Assembly: GCF_022829295.1 (NCBI RefSeq)
Contig: NZ_JAKSYH010000248.1
Span: 30,001-94,000 of the forward strand
Origin: Methylobacterium sp. J-088
GTDB taxonomy: Bacteria; Pseudomonadota; Alphaproteobacteria; Rhizobiales; Beijerinckiaceae
DNA: 64,000 nucleotides
Direction: 5' to 3'
Of this stretch, positions 24,818 through 33,742 are shown in pieces. Position 1 is the first letter of the stretch. Each line of letters starts with the position of its first letter. The translations under genes were made by a program, and so were the position numbers. The notes under the pieces were generated by a model. The model had not been told where the DNA came from and searched no databases. It worked only from the letters and a program-made list of their open reading frames with translations.

Positions 24818-27661
24818 ATGCCCCGCTCGTCGGGTTTCGAGCCCCAGCATCCCCAGCGTCTGGCCGCCCTGCGCGCCTACGCCATCCTCGACACGCCTCC
24901 GGAACGGGCATTCGACGAGATCGTCGAGATGGCCGCAAAGGCCTGCGGCACGCCGATGGCCCACATCACGTTCATCGACGCCGACCGGCAATGGATCAAG
25001 GCCGCGGTGGGCCACGCGCCGCGGGCGATGCCGCTGGATTCCGGGTTCTGCACCGAGGCGCTGCGCGAAGACGGCATCCTGATGCTGCCCGATCTCGCGG
25101 CGGAGCCGGATCGCGCCGGCAATGCTCTTGTCACCGGGGAGCCGCACCTGCGCTTCTACGCGGGCGTCGCCCTGGTGACGCCCGATGGCTGGGCCATCGG
25201 GACGCTCTGCGTGCTGGATCAGGAGCCGCGCACCCTGACCGACCAGCAGGTCTTCATCCTGAGCGCGCTCGCCCGGGCGGTGATGGCGCAGCTGGAATCG
25301 CGCAGCGCCGAGGCCGCGCTACGCCGCAACGAGGAGCGCCACCGCTCGCTGTTCGCCTTCCTCAATGCCGGCTTCTGCCTCGTGGAGATGATCTTCGCGG
25401 AGGACAACCGCGCGGTCGATTACCGCTTCCTGGAGGTCAATCCCGCCTTCGAGCATCTGGCCGGCCTGACCGACGTGGTCGGCCGCACGATGCGGGAGCT
25501 GGTGCCTGGCCACGAGCAGCACTGGTTCGACCTCTACGGGCAGGTCGTGCGGACCGGAGAGCCGGTCCGGTTCGAGCAGCCGATCGCAGGTCTCGGCCGC
25601 TGGTACGACGTGCACGCCTACCGGGTCGACGGGCCGATGCGGAACCGCGTCGCGATCCTGTTCAACGACATCACCGAGCGCCGCCGGAGCGAGATGACCC
25701 TCCAGGCGCGGGAGGCCGAGTTGCGCCTCGTCGCGGACGCGATGCCGGTGCTGATTGCCTTCATCGACCGCAACCTCGTCTACCGGTTCGCCAACGCCGC
25801 CTACGAGACCTGGACGGGCCTGTCCGCCGCCCATGTGGTGGGGCGGACCGTGATCGACCTCCTCGGCCCCGAGGCGTTCGCGGCGCGGCGCTCCGCCATC
25901 GAGCGGGCGCTCGCCGGTCACGAGATCCGGCACGAATGGGTCTGGACCTTCCCGGATGGCGGGAGACGGACCGCCGACACGCGCTACCTCCCCCGCCGCG
26001 GGCCGGACGGGCAGGTCGATGGGTTCTATGTGTTCGCCCACGACGTGTCCGAGCGGAAGCAGGTCGAGGACCTGCTCCAGTCGCGGGCGGAGCGCCTGGA
26101 GGCGCAGGTCGCCGCGCAGACCCGGGACCGCGACCGGGTCTGGACGTTGTCGCCGGTGCTGAAGCTCGTCTCCGACCGGGACGGGCGGGTCCAGGCGGTG
26201 AACCCCTCTTGGACCCGTGCGCTCGGGTGGTCAGAGGCGGAGACCCTGGGCCGATCCGCCCTGGACTTCGTGGCGGAGCCTGAGCGCGAGGGCGCCCGGA
26301 TCGCCCTGCGGCCGCTCTGCGAGGATCGACGGGCCGAGGATGTGGAACTCGCCTGCGTGACCCATTCCGGCGACCGGCGCCGCGTGCTCTGGACGGTCGT
26401 TCCGGAGGACGGGCTGTTCTACGGGTTCGGGCGCGACATCACCGAGCAGCGCGAGGCCGAGGAGGCCCTGCGCCAATCGCAGAAGCTCGAGGCGATCGGC
26501 CAGCTCACCGGCGGCGTGGCGCACGACTTCAACAATCTCCTGACGATCATCCGCTCCTCCATGGAGTTCCTGCGCCGGCCCGACCTCGCGGAGGAGCGCA
26601 GGCGGCGCTACCTCGATGCGGTCTCCGACACGGTCGACCGGGCCGCCAAGCTCACCGGGCAGCTCCTCGCCTTCGCCCGGCGGCAAGCGCTCACGCCGCA
26701 GGTGTTCGACATCTGCGCACGGCTGCGCAGCATCGCCGACATGCTCGATTCGGTGACCGGCGCGCGGATCAGCGTCACCATCGATCTCCCTGAGACGCCC
26801 CGCTACGTGCGCGCCGACGAGAGCCAGTTCGAGACGGCCCTGATCAACATGGCGGTCAACGCCCGGGACGCCATGGACGGGGAAGGCGGCCTGACCTTGC
26901 GTCTCGACGGCGACTGCCCGATGCCGCCGATCCGCGGCCACGCCGGCGCGCGCGGGCCGTTCGTGGCCGTCCGGGTCACCGATACGGGTACCGGCATCCC
27001 GGCTCCGGATCTCGGACGGATCTTCGAGCCGTTCTTCACCACCAAGGAGGTCGGCAAGGGGACCGGGCTCGGCCTCTCCCAGGTGATCGGATTCGCCAAG
27101 CAGTCGGGCGGCGACATCGACGTGGCGAGCGCGCTGGGCGGCGGGACCACCTTCACCCTCTACCTGCCGCAGATCGCAGCCCCCGCGGCGGTGACCGAGG
27201 CCGGCGGCGACGCGCAGCCGGAGAGGGAGACGGGGCCGCAGCGGGGCCTGTGCATCCTCGTGGTGGAGGACAATCTCGGGGTCGGCCGCTTCTGCACCCA
27301 GATCCTGGAGGATCTGGGCCATGCCCCGGTCTGGACGAAATCCGCCGAGGAGGCGCTGGCCGAACTCGACAGCACGCCGGATCGCTTCGACGTGGTGTTC
27401 TCGGACGTGGTGATGCCCGGCATGGGCGGCTTCGCGCTCGCCCGGCACCTGCAGACGACGCGGCCCGACCTGCCGGTGGTGCTGACCTCGGGCTACAGCC
27501 ACATCCTGGCCACGGACGACGCCCATGGCTTCCCCCTGGTGCGCAAGCCGTACGCGGCCGAGCAACTCGCCCAGGTGTTGTACGAGGCGGCCAAGCGGCG
27601 CAGCCCGCTGAAGGCGCTGGCGGCGCGCCGCATCGCGGAGGAAGGCGTAGCGCGGGACTGA
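24818..27661 (+). CDS. GAF-PAS-PAS-PAS hybrid histidine kinase with receiver domain
   Basis: 947 aa from ATG 24818 (in-frame ATGs at 24725 and 24755 cannot be excluded). Order: GAF domain (about 8-165; ALRAYAILDTPPERAFDEI, FYAGVALVTPDGWAIGTLCV), three PAS domains (about 170-290, 300-425, 440-550), HisKA with phospho-acceptor His569 in GGVAHDFNNLL, HATPase (VRVTDTGTGIPAPDLGRIFE, GKGTGLGLSQVIG) and a C-terminal receiver with Asp863 in VVFSDVVMPGM. There is no transmembrane segment, so it is cytoplasmic. The GAF type with ILDTPPE and the HWE-free HisKA resemble light- or redox-sensing kinases of this group, but no chromophore site is evident. Output is probably phosphotransfer to another protein. 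Confidence 0.9.
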   Translation: MPRSSGFEPQHPQRLAALRAYAILDTPPERAFDEIVEMAAKACGTPMAHITFIDADRQWIKAAVGHAPRAMPLDSGFCTEALREDGILMLPDLAAEPDRAGNALVTGEPHLRFYAGVALVTPDGWAIGTLCVLDQEPRTLTDQQVFILSALARAVMAQLESRSAEAALRRNEERHRSLFAFLNAGFCLVEMIFAEDNRAVDYRFLEVNPAFEHLAGLTDVVGRTMRELVPGHEQHWFDLYGQVVRTGEPVRFEQPIAGLGRWYDVHAYRVDGPMRNRVAILFNDITERRRSEMTLQAREAELRLVADAMPVLIAFIDRNLVYRFANAAYETWTGLSAAHVVGRTVIDLLGPEAFAARRSAIERALAGHEIRHEWVWTFPDGGRRTADTRYLPRRGPDGQVDGFYVFAHDVSERKQVEDLLQSRAERLEAQVAAQTRDRDRVWTLSPVLKLVSDRDGRVQAVNPSWTRALGWSEAETLGRSALDFVAEPEREGARIALRPLCEDRRAEDVELACVTHSGDRRRVLWTVVPEDGLFYGFGRDITEQREAEEALRQSQKLEAIGQLTGGVAHDFNNLLTIIRSSMEFLRRPDLAEERRRRYLDAVSDTVDRAAKLTGQLLAFARRQALTPQVFDICARLRSIADMLDSVTGARISVTIDLPETPRYVRADESQFETALINMAVNARDAMDGEGGLTLRLDGDCPMPPIRGHAGARGPFVAVRVTDTGTGIPAPDLGRIFEPFFTTKEVGKGTGLGLSQVIGFAKQSGGDIDVASALGGGTTFTLYLPQIAAPAAVTEAGGDAQPERETGPQRGLCILVVEDNLGVGRFCTQILEDLGHAPVWTKSAEEALAELDSTPDRFDVVFSDVVMPGMGGFALARHLQTTRPDLPVVLTSGYSHILATDDAHGFPLVRKPYAAEQLAQVLYEAAKRRSPLKALAARRIAEEGVARD

Positions 27662-28257
27662 CGATTTTCGCGGCTCCCCCGGAGCCCCGGCGCGAGCCGC
27701 GCGCAGACGTTTTCCCCCAACTCGTAGCCCTCCAATCCTGGCCCGGCTGAGCCGCATCGTCGTTGATCCTTGTGTGCAGACGATCCGGGATGCTGCGTTT
27801 GCCGGGGCGGACGCGGTGCAGGTGGCGCTCAAGGCGCTTCGAGAGGCGGACATGCACCGTCGGCATCATTCTGCCGGATGATGCGGGGCCGAGACGGATT
27901 CTCCGGGAATTGCGCCAGTGCGCGCGCTGCGCGGCCTGCGTGCCGGACGCGGAGACTCGAACAAGGCGCGTTGGACGCAGTGGGCTTGAGCGAACGGGGA
28001 GCCGAGGCCCGACGGCAGGGGCGTTTTGTTGATCGGCACATTTTTTGTACGAGTATCGTCAGCGATTCGATCGCTCCTTAGCCAAGGAGTTCAATCTCTA
28101 ATGGCAAGGACACAATACCATACGATTTAGACAACACCCATAGCAGAGACGAATTAAGATACGTGATGCTTAAAATGACAAATTGATAAACCGTCGAACA
28201 AATCCCATACAGTTCATTGAAATCTGAATTCCGACGCAACGATCATGGGCCATAGAG
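27662..28257. other. intergenic region, GC drops toward 28.1 kb
   Basis: About 600 nt with no convincing gene. It begins with a small hairpin GGCTCC-CCC-GGAGCC (27672-27686) just after the kinase. The right half is AT-rich and starts the low-GC patch that carries the next two genes. Confidence 0.5.
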
Positions 28258-29094
28258 ATGCACCAGCACGGCGGGTTACTTCACATCGGCAGGCGATTTC
28301 TTAAGGCTTCCGCGAAGCCGCTCCTGGGCATGGCAGTTCGCGTTCCGGGAGTCAGACTCGCGCTGGTGTTGCTCGCTGATGGAAAATTGTCCCGTCGATC
28401 CTCTGCAAGGCACCCGTTCGATGTCGAATATGGTGTTGAGACCAGCGGCTACATTCCAGGCTACGCCCTCACCCCGCAAGCCTCGAACGGCTATCTGGCC
28501 GCTCAACCAAGTGCCCTTCGCCGGACCTTCTCGCTTTTACCCGATGTCGAAAATCTTCACCTCATCGATCTCGGCTGCGGAAAAGGGCGCGCGATCCTCG
28601 TCGCAAGTGAATTCGGTTTTCGGTCCATCACGGGCATAGAATACAATCCAATCCTCGCCGACATCGCGCGACAGAACATCAGGCACTATAGCCAACGCGC
28701 TCAAGCATCCCGGCAACCGGTCGTCATAACTAAAGACGCGACAATCTTCGAACCACCGAAAGGCCCGATTGCAATCTTTATGTACAATCCGTTTCCGGCA
28801 GATCTGATGCAGAAAGTGATCAAAAACTTAGAGATGAGCCTGGCTCAAGATCCCAGGGATCTGTTCCTGATCCTCCTCAATCCCGTTGCCGCCCCTATGA
28901 TAGATGGATCGCCGGCACTGGAGCGGTATTTTGCGGAGCAGATGCGCTATAGCTCAGATGAAGCCGCCTACGGGTCGGACCCCGACGACACCGTGGTGAT
29001 CTGGCGGAACCGAGGCAATCGACATCCTCGTCCCGCCAGCGATTACCAAGCCGCGGTGACCGTCCTGTCATCGATGCGTGCCGTGCTGCATTGA
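28258..29094 (+). CDS. class I SAM-dependent methyltransferase
   Basis: 278 aa. Motif I is clear in LHLIDLGCGKGRAILVASEF, motif II region in SITGIEYNPILADIARQNI, and a post-I/IV segment IAIFMYNPFPADLMQKVIKN, which replaces the more usual D/N-PP-Y. The N-terminal 80 residues (HPFDVEYGVETSGYIPGYAL) form a helical lead-in seen in other uncharacterised methyltransferases. The substrate is unknown. Base composition is lower in GC than the surroundings. Its 3' end overlaps the converging DUF535 gene by 27 nt. Confidence 0.85.
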   Translation: MHQHGGLLHIGRRFLKASAKPLLGMAVRVPGVRLALVLLADGKLSRRSSARHPFDVEYGVETSGYIPGYALTPQASNGYLAAQPSALRRTFSLLPDVENLHLIDLGCGKGRAILVASEFGFRSITGIEYNPILADIARQNIRHYSQRAQASRQPVVITKDATIFEPPKGPIAIFMYNPFPADLMQKVIKNLEMSLAQDPRDLFLILLNPVAAPMIDGSPALERYFAEQMRYSSDEAAYGSDPDDTVVIWRNRGNRHPRPASDYQAAVTVLSSMRAVLH

Positions 29095-30009
29095 ACGAGG
29101 CAATGATCGTTCCGGATTAGCGACCGTCTGACTGTTGTCGTTCATGCGGGCCGCCAGTATGCGAGCCCGCGATATATTTCCCATGACCTGTTCCTTGAAA
29201 AGAATTTTGTCCCGTCGCTTGCGGCGGGTCCGCGAGGGATTGCTCGAGAACACCGGATCGCCCGGATCCTTTTCCAGGCTGGGATCCAAAAGGTATTGCC
29301 CTTCGTTCCCGGCGATGGCGTTGTTCGCGGCCCAGAATCCGCCATAATCCATCGTGACCAAAGTGGAATGACTAGATGCTGAATTAAACTCCGCTGAGTA
29401 CCCTACGATCTGCTTAATTCCAGCCTCGACGGCGAACGCTTTGCAGGCCAGAAATAGCATATCAGCCGGAGATATCTCACGATTTGATTTTGAGACTTCT
29501 CTAAGGATTGACGCCGTATTGGGTCGGCCTTGCAACCCACCGATGACAAGCACCAATTTTTTCCTAATCCCGACGAGATCGCCGCGACAAACCACAAAAC
29601 TCAAGGTACAGATCGAAACATCTCGGACCTGGAAAACGAATTCAAGTTCGCCTTCAAGTGGCGCCAGAGATGCTTTCCGAAGTACGATGCACTGATCACC
29701 CCCCGGATTCTTCCACAGCACGGTATTGTCTTCCACGACCAGAGTTGTGCAATCACGCATCCATTCGTGGTGGCTATATATGATCTCCCTCCTCGTGCAC
29801 GTATCGAGATTGAGGGCTATATATTCGTCTAAGTATTTGCGGGCATTCACACCAGTAAAGCGGAAATACGGAACTTTATCGTTTTTGTATACAATATTAA
29901 CTAATTTAACGTGTTCACGAAGCTGCTTCATCACGTAAATGATTTTACCAAGACGCTTTATAAGCAGATTCAACTGAATCTTACGGTCAACGAATATCAT
30001 GTCGCTCAC
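29068..30009 (-). CDS. VirK/YbjX family protein (DUF535)
   Basis: 313 aa. The DUF535 signature is visible: LAPLEGELEFVFQVRDVSIC followed by TLSFVV, the conserved KKLVLVIGGLQGRPNTASIL, PADMLFLACKAFAVEAGIKQ with IVGYSAEF, and a C-terminal MDYGGFWAANN. Family members in enterobacteria (VirK, YbjX) affect envelope and antimicrobial-peptide resistance, but the biochemistry is unknown. The coding sequence is low in GC and rich in Ile, Lys and Asn relative to neighbours, a sign of acquisition. It overlaps the 3' end of the methyltransferase gene. Confidence 0.85.
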   Translation of the reverse strand: MSDMIFVDRKIQLNLLIKRLGKIIYVMKQLREHVKLVNIVYKNDKVPYFRFTGVNARKYLDEYIALNLDTCTRREIIYSHHEWMRDCTTLVVEDNTVLWKNPGGDQCIVLRKASLAPLEGELEFVFQVRDVSICTLSFVVCRGDLVGIRKKLVLVIGGLQGRPNTASILREVSKSNREISPADMLFLACKAFAVEAGIKQIVGYSAEFNSASSHSTLVTMDYGGFWAANNAIAGNEGQYLLDPSLEKDPGDPVFSSNPSRTRRKRRDKILFKEQVMGNISRARILAARMNDNSQTVANPERSLPRSMQHGTHR

Positions 30010-30600
30010 TCGTTGCGGCCCATGAAACCTGACGTATGGCGATAAATCTCACGCTGCGCCAGATGGAATGTGGCGGTGTGTGCAATATATTCAGCGGGCT
30101 TCCGCGGAGCGGAGGGGACGAGCGACCACGACGGTCTCTTCGGCCGGAGGCAGCGCCCTGCTCTTGGGCCTGTTCACACGCGTGGGCTGGGCCTGTTCAC
30201 GCGTGTGAGCGCGGCAAACACACCGGCTGCGCCATGTCGTGACTGTCTTCGTGTGCAGGTCGTGTCAGACGCCTATCGGCCACGCGCGCAAAGCGGCTCG
30301 TAGTTCGCCGCGCTTAAATGAGGAACGCGTCCTCGTACGGGCGCTACGCCTGACTGACGACTCAGCGCAGATCATGCGCCGGGACGGCACACCGACCCTT
30401 CAGCGGACTGTGCAGCGCCGCCCGTGACGCAGACCCCTTCCAAGTCCGGCGGTCCGCCGGCGCTACATGCTCCCCCGGCAGACGGAAAGATTCGCCTGCC
30501 GGCCTCGCGCAAGGGTTGGAGAGTTCGCGTCAACCAAGCTCCGTGACGTGCACCATTCGGTTCGGAACAACGCCGTCCCCTCTCGGGTTGATGCAGTGCA
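30010..30600. other. intergenic region without a recognised gene
   Basis: The region runs from the low-GC patch back into normal GC and leads to small RNA copy 2. Short open frames on both strands look random. It contains a 23-nt-period direct repeat at about 30165-30200. Confidence 0.5.
30165..30200. repeat. short tandem direct repeat, 23-nt period
   Basis: TGGGCCTGTTCAC occurs at 30165-30177 and again at 30188-30200; both copies are followed by ACGCG-like sequence. It lies in non-coding DNA. Confidence 0.6.
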
Positions 30601-30689
30601 GCACAACGACGGCGTCGGCGTGCTGCTGCCCATCGTGGGCGTTTCCTCCCTAGACTTCGGACCGTTCTCTGCGAACGGTCCTTTTTTTT
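30601..30689 (+). ncRNA. small RNA with exposed CCTCCC motif, copy 2
   Basis: It has the same architecture as 9431-9513: an upstream hairpin (CGAC-GGC-GTCG at about 30607-30617), GCCC-5 nt-GGGC (30628-30640), the unpaired TTTCCTCCCTAGACTTCGG, and an intrinsic terminator. The 24 nt at 30637-30660 are identical to copy 1, whereas the terminator stem differs in sequence but keeps perfect pairing. This covariation supports a conserved RNA. Base-pairing with Shine-Dalgarno sequences is the likely mode of action by analogy with alphaproteobacterial sRNAs with CCUCC motifs. Confidence 0.72.
30659..30689 (+). terminator. intrinsic terminator of small RNA copy 2
   Basis: Perfect 9-bp stem GGACCGTTC / GAACGGTCC with a 5-nt loop, followed by eight T residues. 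Confidence 0.92.
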
Positions 30690-30770
30690 GGCCTGTTCGA
30701 GCCAACGCGGGCTGCGGCGGCAGGTACTCAAGTAATCCTTATCGTCTACCGGCCGTCCCCGGGACCTGGC

Positions 30771-31775
30771 TCACGCCTCCAGGGCGAGCAGCGCGAAGGT
30801 CGCGAGCCAATGCTCGCCCATGTAGTCGCCCGCTACGTGCGGAAGCCCCGCCGCGAGGTGTGCCTCGGCGGCTGCTATCAGGACCGGCCGGCGGCGATCC
30901 TCCGAAGCGAGGGCGGAGGCGAGCGCCCGGAAGCACCACGCCCGGCTGAGGTTCAGCCCGTCGAGATGGGCGATCTTGCCGTCGCTGCGGTCGGTGACGG
31001 CGGCCAGGCGGAACAGGGTCACGGGCCGGCCCACCGCGAGATCGGGCAGGAACCGGTCGAACCAGGGCCCGAACCGCTCCGGCGGCAGCAGGCGGCGCAT
31101 GCACTCGGCCTCGATCAGCGCGGAGGACAGGAAGTCGCCGCCGCCCGGCTCGCCCCAGGCGGGGCATGCCTCGTCCGCCCCGTACCAGCGCTCGGCCTTG
31201 TGCAGCAGCAGGGCCCGGAGCGCCGCATCGCCAGCTCCCTCGGCGTAGTCGGCGGCCAAGCGCAGCGCGAAGGCGGTGTTGAAATGGGTCCCGACCCGCA
31301 CCGGGTAGGCGGCCAGCGGCAGGAAATCCTGGAACCGCCGGACCACGATCCCGGCGAGCGGCGCGAGCGCCTCGGCCCAGCGGGGCTCGGCCAAGCGGGC
31401 GAGTTCGTCGGCAAGCTTCAGGAGCCATGCCCAGCCATAGGGCCGCTCGAAGCCCCGGGCCGTCGGCCGACCGAGATAGGCGCATTCCCCGGCGACCTTA
31501 TCGGGGGTGAGCTGGGCATCAAAATGGGCGCGGATCGCCCCGGCCTGCGTGCCGTCCGGGAACAGGCGCAGCACGCGGGCGAGCAGCCACGTTCCGTGGA
31601 CGCAGGAATGCCAATCGTAGCTACCGTAGAAGACCGGGTGCAGCGCGGCGGGGGTGTGCGCGTCCTCGGGGCCGTCCAGGACATGGCCCGGCTTGTTCGG
31701 GTATTCCTGGGTCACGTGCCCGAGAGCGATGCCGGCGAAGCGGGCGGCGATCTCCGGGGTAAGGGCAGGCGCCAT
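30771..31775 (-). CDS. DUF2891 family protein
   Basis: 334 aa. Family features include NKPGHVLDGPEDAHTPAALH, PVFYGSYDWHSCVHGTWLLA, ERPYGWAWLLKLADELA, VGTHFNTAFALRLAADYAEG, and GGGDFLSSALIEAECMRRLL. The repeated helical hairpins with conserved Trp, His and Asp suggest an alpha/alpha-barrel like that of glycoside hydrolases, but no activity is known for the family. No signal peptide is visible. The gene is monocistronic and divergent from the cdh-like gene. Confidence 0.87.
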   Translation of the reverse strand: MAPALTPEIAARFAGIALGHVTQEYPNKPGHVLDGPEDAHTPAALHPVFYGSYDWHSCVHGTWLLARVLRLFPDGTQAGAIRAHFDAQLTPDKVAGECAYLGRPTARGFERPYGWAWLLKLADELARLAEPRWAEALAPLAGIVVRRFQDFLPLAAYPVRVGTHFNTAFALRLAADYAEGAGDAALRALLLHKAERWYGADEACPAWGEPGGGDFLSSALIEAECMRRLLPPERFGPWFDRFLPDLAVGRPVTLFRLAAVTDRSDGKIAHLDGLNLSRAWCFRALASALASEDRRRPVLIAAAEAHLAAGLPHVAGDYMGEHWLATFALLALEA

Positions 31776-31912
31776 CGGGGGCTCCGGGTTCGGGATGGGC
31801 TGGCATAGCTGCTTCGAAGCCCACCGTCAGGACATCGAGCCGCTTTGCCGGCGCACCGTCGGATCGGCTATCGATGCCCCGGGCCGCGCCGCCGGCCGCA
31901 CCGGAAGCCACC

Positions 31913-32665
31913 ATGCGCCCCGCGCTGCTCGCCGTCCTGGCCACCCTCATGCTCCCCGTGCCGGTCTCGGCCGCGCCCGATCCGAGCCGGGACGTGTTGT
32001 GGGCGGCGCTGAAGACCTGCGTGCTGGCCAAGCGGCTCGCCAACCGGACCTTTCCGTGCCTCTCGGTGGATCTCGGCGACGGGGAGCGTCCGGGCACGGC
32101 GGTCCTGCGGGCGCCCGGAGAGCCGACCCACAGCGTCGTCATGCCGACCGACACCGTGGCGGGCTTGGAGGCGCCGGTGCTGCGGGGCCCGCGTGGGGCC
32201 GCCTACTGGCGGGCAGCGCTCGCGGCGCGCCCCTTCGTGTCGGATGTGTTCAAGGGAAAGCTCTCGCCCGACGCGGTGGGGTTGGCGGTCAACTCGGCCC
32301 GGGGCCGCAGCCAGGACCAGCTCCACATCCACATCGACTGCCTGAAGCCCAGCGTGCTGGCGGCCCTAAAGGTCCACGGCCACCAGATTCAGCGGCGCTG
32401 GAGCCGTTTCCCGGTGCCGCTTGCGGGCGATCGCTACTACGCCCTGCGGGTGCCGGAGGCGGAGGCAGCGCGGTTCAACCCGTTCGCGGTCCTGCACACT
32501 CTGCCGGGCGCCCGGCCCGACCTGCACCGGACGAGTTTTGCGGCGGTGGCAACGCCGCCGGGCGATCCCGAGCCGGGCTTCATCCTGCTGGCCTACCGGG
32601 CGCCGAGCGCCAGCGCCGAGGACGTGATGGACCACAGCTGCACGGTCGCGGACCGGGGCGCCTGA
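31913..32665 (+). CDS. cdh: CDP-diacylglycerol diphosphatase
   Basis: 250 aa from ATG 31913 with GGAAG upstream; the signal peptide is about 21 residues (MRPALLAVLATLMLPVPVSA, then AP). The HIT-like catalytic motif is SQDQLHIHIDCLKPSV with His138 and His140, preceded by GLAVNSARGR. The enzyme cleaves CDP-diacylglycerol to CMP and phosphatidate in the periplasm or at the outer face of the inner membrane. Length matches E. coli Cdh. It is convergent with the LysR gene 7 nt downstream. Confidence 0.87.
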   Translation: MRPALLAVLATLMLPVPVSAAPDPSRDVLWAALKTCVLAKRLANRTFPCLSVDLGDGERPGTAVLRAPGEPTHSVVMPTDTVAGLEAPVLRGPRGAAYWRAALAARPFVSDVFKGKLSPDAVGLAVNSARGRSQDQLHIHIDCLKPSVLAALKVHGHQIQRRWSRFPVPLAGDRYYALRVPEAEAARFNPFAVLHTLPGARPDLHRTSFAAVATPPGDPEPGFILLAYRAPSASAEDVMDHSCTVADRGA

Positions 32666-32672
32666 ACGATCC

Positions 32673-33572
32673 TCAGCCGGTCTGCGGCGGCAATGCGTCG
32701 ATGAGCTGGCGCAGGAACGCCCGCACCGCCTTCGGCAGCCGCCGGTCGCGCATGGCCTGGACCTGGATGCCGCGGGCGAGGCCCGCCCGGGCGAGGATCG
32801 GCAGGCTCACCAGCTCGTTGAGCCGCAGGGGCGTCTGCACCGAGAGCGCCGACATCAGCGCCAGCCCGCGCGAGCGCCGCACGAAGGGCAGCAGCGTCGA
32901 GAGGGTGTTGGCGGTCAAAACCGGCTCGACCGCGATGCCCTCCTGCACGCAGGCGGCATCGAAGGCTTGCCGCAGGGTCGTGTCCCGGGTCGTCAGCGCG
33001 ACCGGATACGCAGCCAGATCGGCGAGGCGCAGGACTGAGGCGCCCGCCAGGGGATGGTCGGCGGCGGCGAGCACCCGCATTTCCACCTGCCCGTCATACA
33101 GCACCTCCACCTGCGCGGTGGGCGCCAGCGCGAAGGTGATCCCGAGATCGGCCTCCCCCACCGCCACCGTTTGGGTCACCTGCGCGGGCGGTAGGACCGT
33201 CACCTCGAAGCGGATGCCCGGATGGGCCGCGTGGAAGGCCGCGATGGCGTTCGGCACGATATCGAGGGCGAAGCCTTCGGCGCTCGCCACCCGGATCAGA
33301 CCCCGGGCGAGCCCTTCGAGCTCCCGGATCTCCGTGACGACCTGCTCGGCACGGAGCAGCACCTGATGGGCGTGCTGGGCCAGTAGCTCCCCGGCCGGGC
33401 TCGGCACCATGCCGCGCGGGCGCCGCTCGAACAGGACGCAGTCGAGTTCGGCCTCCAGGTTGCCGATCTGCCGGCTGATCGCCGAGGCCGCAACGTGGAG
33501 CTGCGCGGAGGCCGCAGCAATCGAGCCCGTGCGGGCCACGGCCAGGAAGTAGCGAAGGCCCGTCGTTTGCAC
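32673..33572 (-). CDS. LysR family transcriptional regulator next to a peptide ABC operon
   Basis: 299 aa. The helix-turn-helix reads RYFLAVARTGSIAAASAQLH followed by VAASAISRQIGNLEAELDCV, and the effector domain follows (GLIRVASAEGFALDIVPNAI). It is divergent from the substrate-binding protein gene at 33743 with about 170 nt between starts, so it probably regulates that Dpp-type operon. The co-inducer is unknown. Confidence 0.9.
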   Translation of the reverse strand: MQTTGLRYFLAVARTGSIAAASAQLHVAASAISRQIGNLEAELDCVLFERRPRGMVPSPAGELLAQHAHQVLLRAEQVVTEIRELEGLARGLIRVASAEGFALDIVPNAIAAFHAAHPGIRFEVTVLPPAQVTQTVAVGEADLGITFALAPTAQVEVLYDGQVEMRVLAAADHPLAGASVLRLADLAAYPVALTTRDTTLRQAFDAACVQEGIAVEPVLTANTLSTLLPFVRRSRGLALMSALSVQTPLRLNELVSLPILARAGLARGIQVQAMRDRRLPKAVRAFLRQLIDALPPQTG

Positions 33573-33742
33573 TATCCCACCTTGATACCACTATACAACC
33601 ACGTCCGTTGCCGATTTAGCAAGGCAGCGCTCGCCAAATTCTACTTGTTGCGATCCCAGATGCACAACATCATGGCAGGGTGAAAAAGGTGGCAGCCGCG
33701 GATTGCTCCGTGTGACCTGTCCACCGCGCCGTCGGAGCCTCC

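Noticed and set aside
27770..28081. Plus-strand frame of about 100 aa after the hybrid kinase
   Set aside because: Arg-rich random sequence in non-coding DNA; no motif or ribosome-binding site.
30036..30427. Several short plus-strand frames between the DUF535 gene and small RNA copy 2
   Set aside because: They overlap one another in different frames and contain the direct repeat; none has a supported start.
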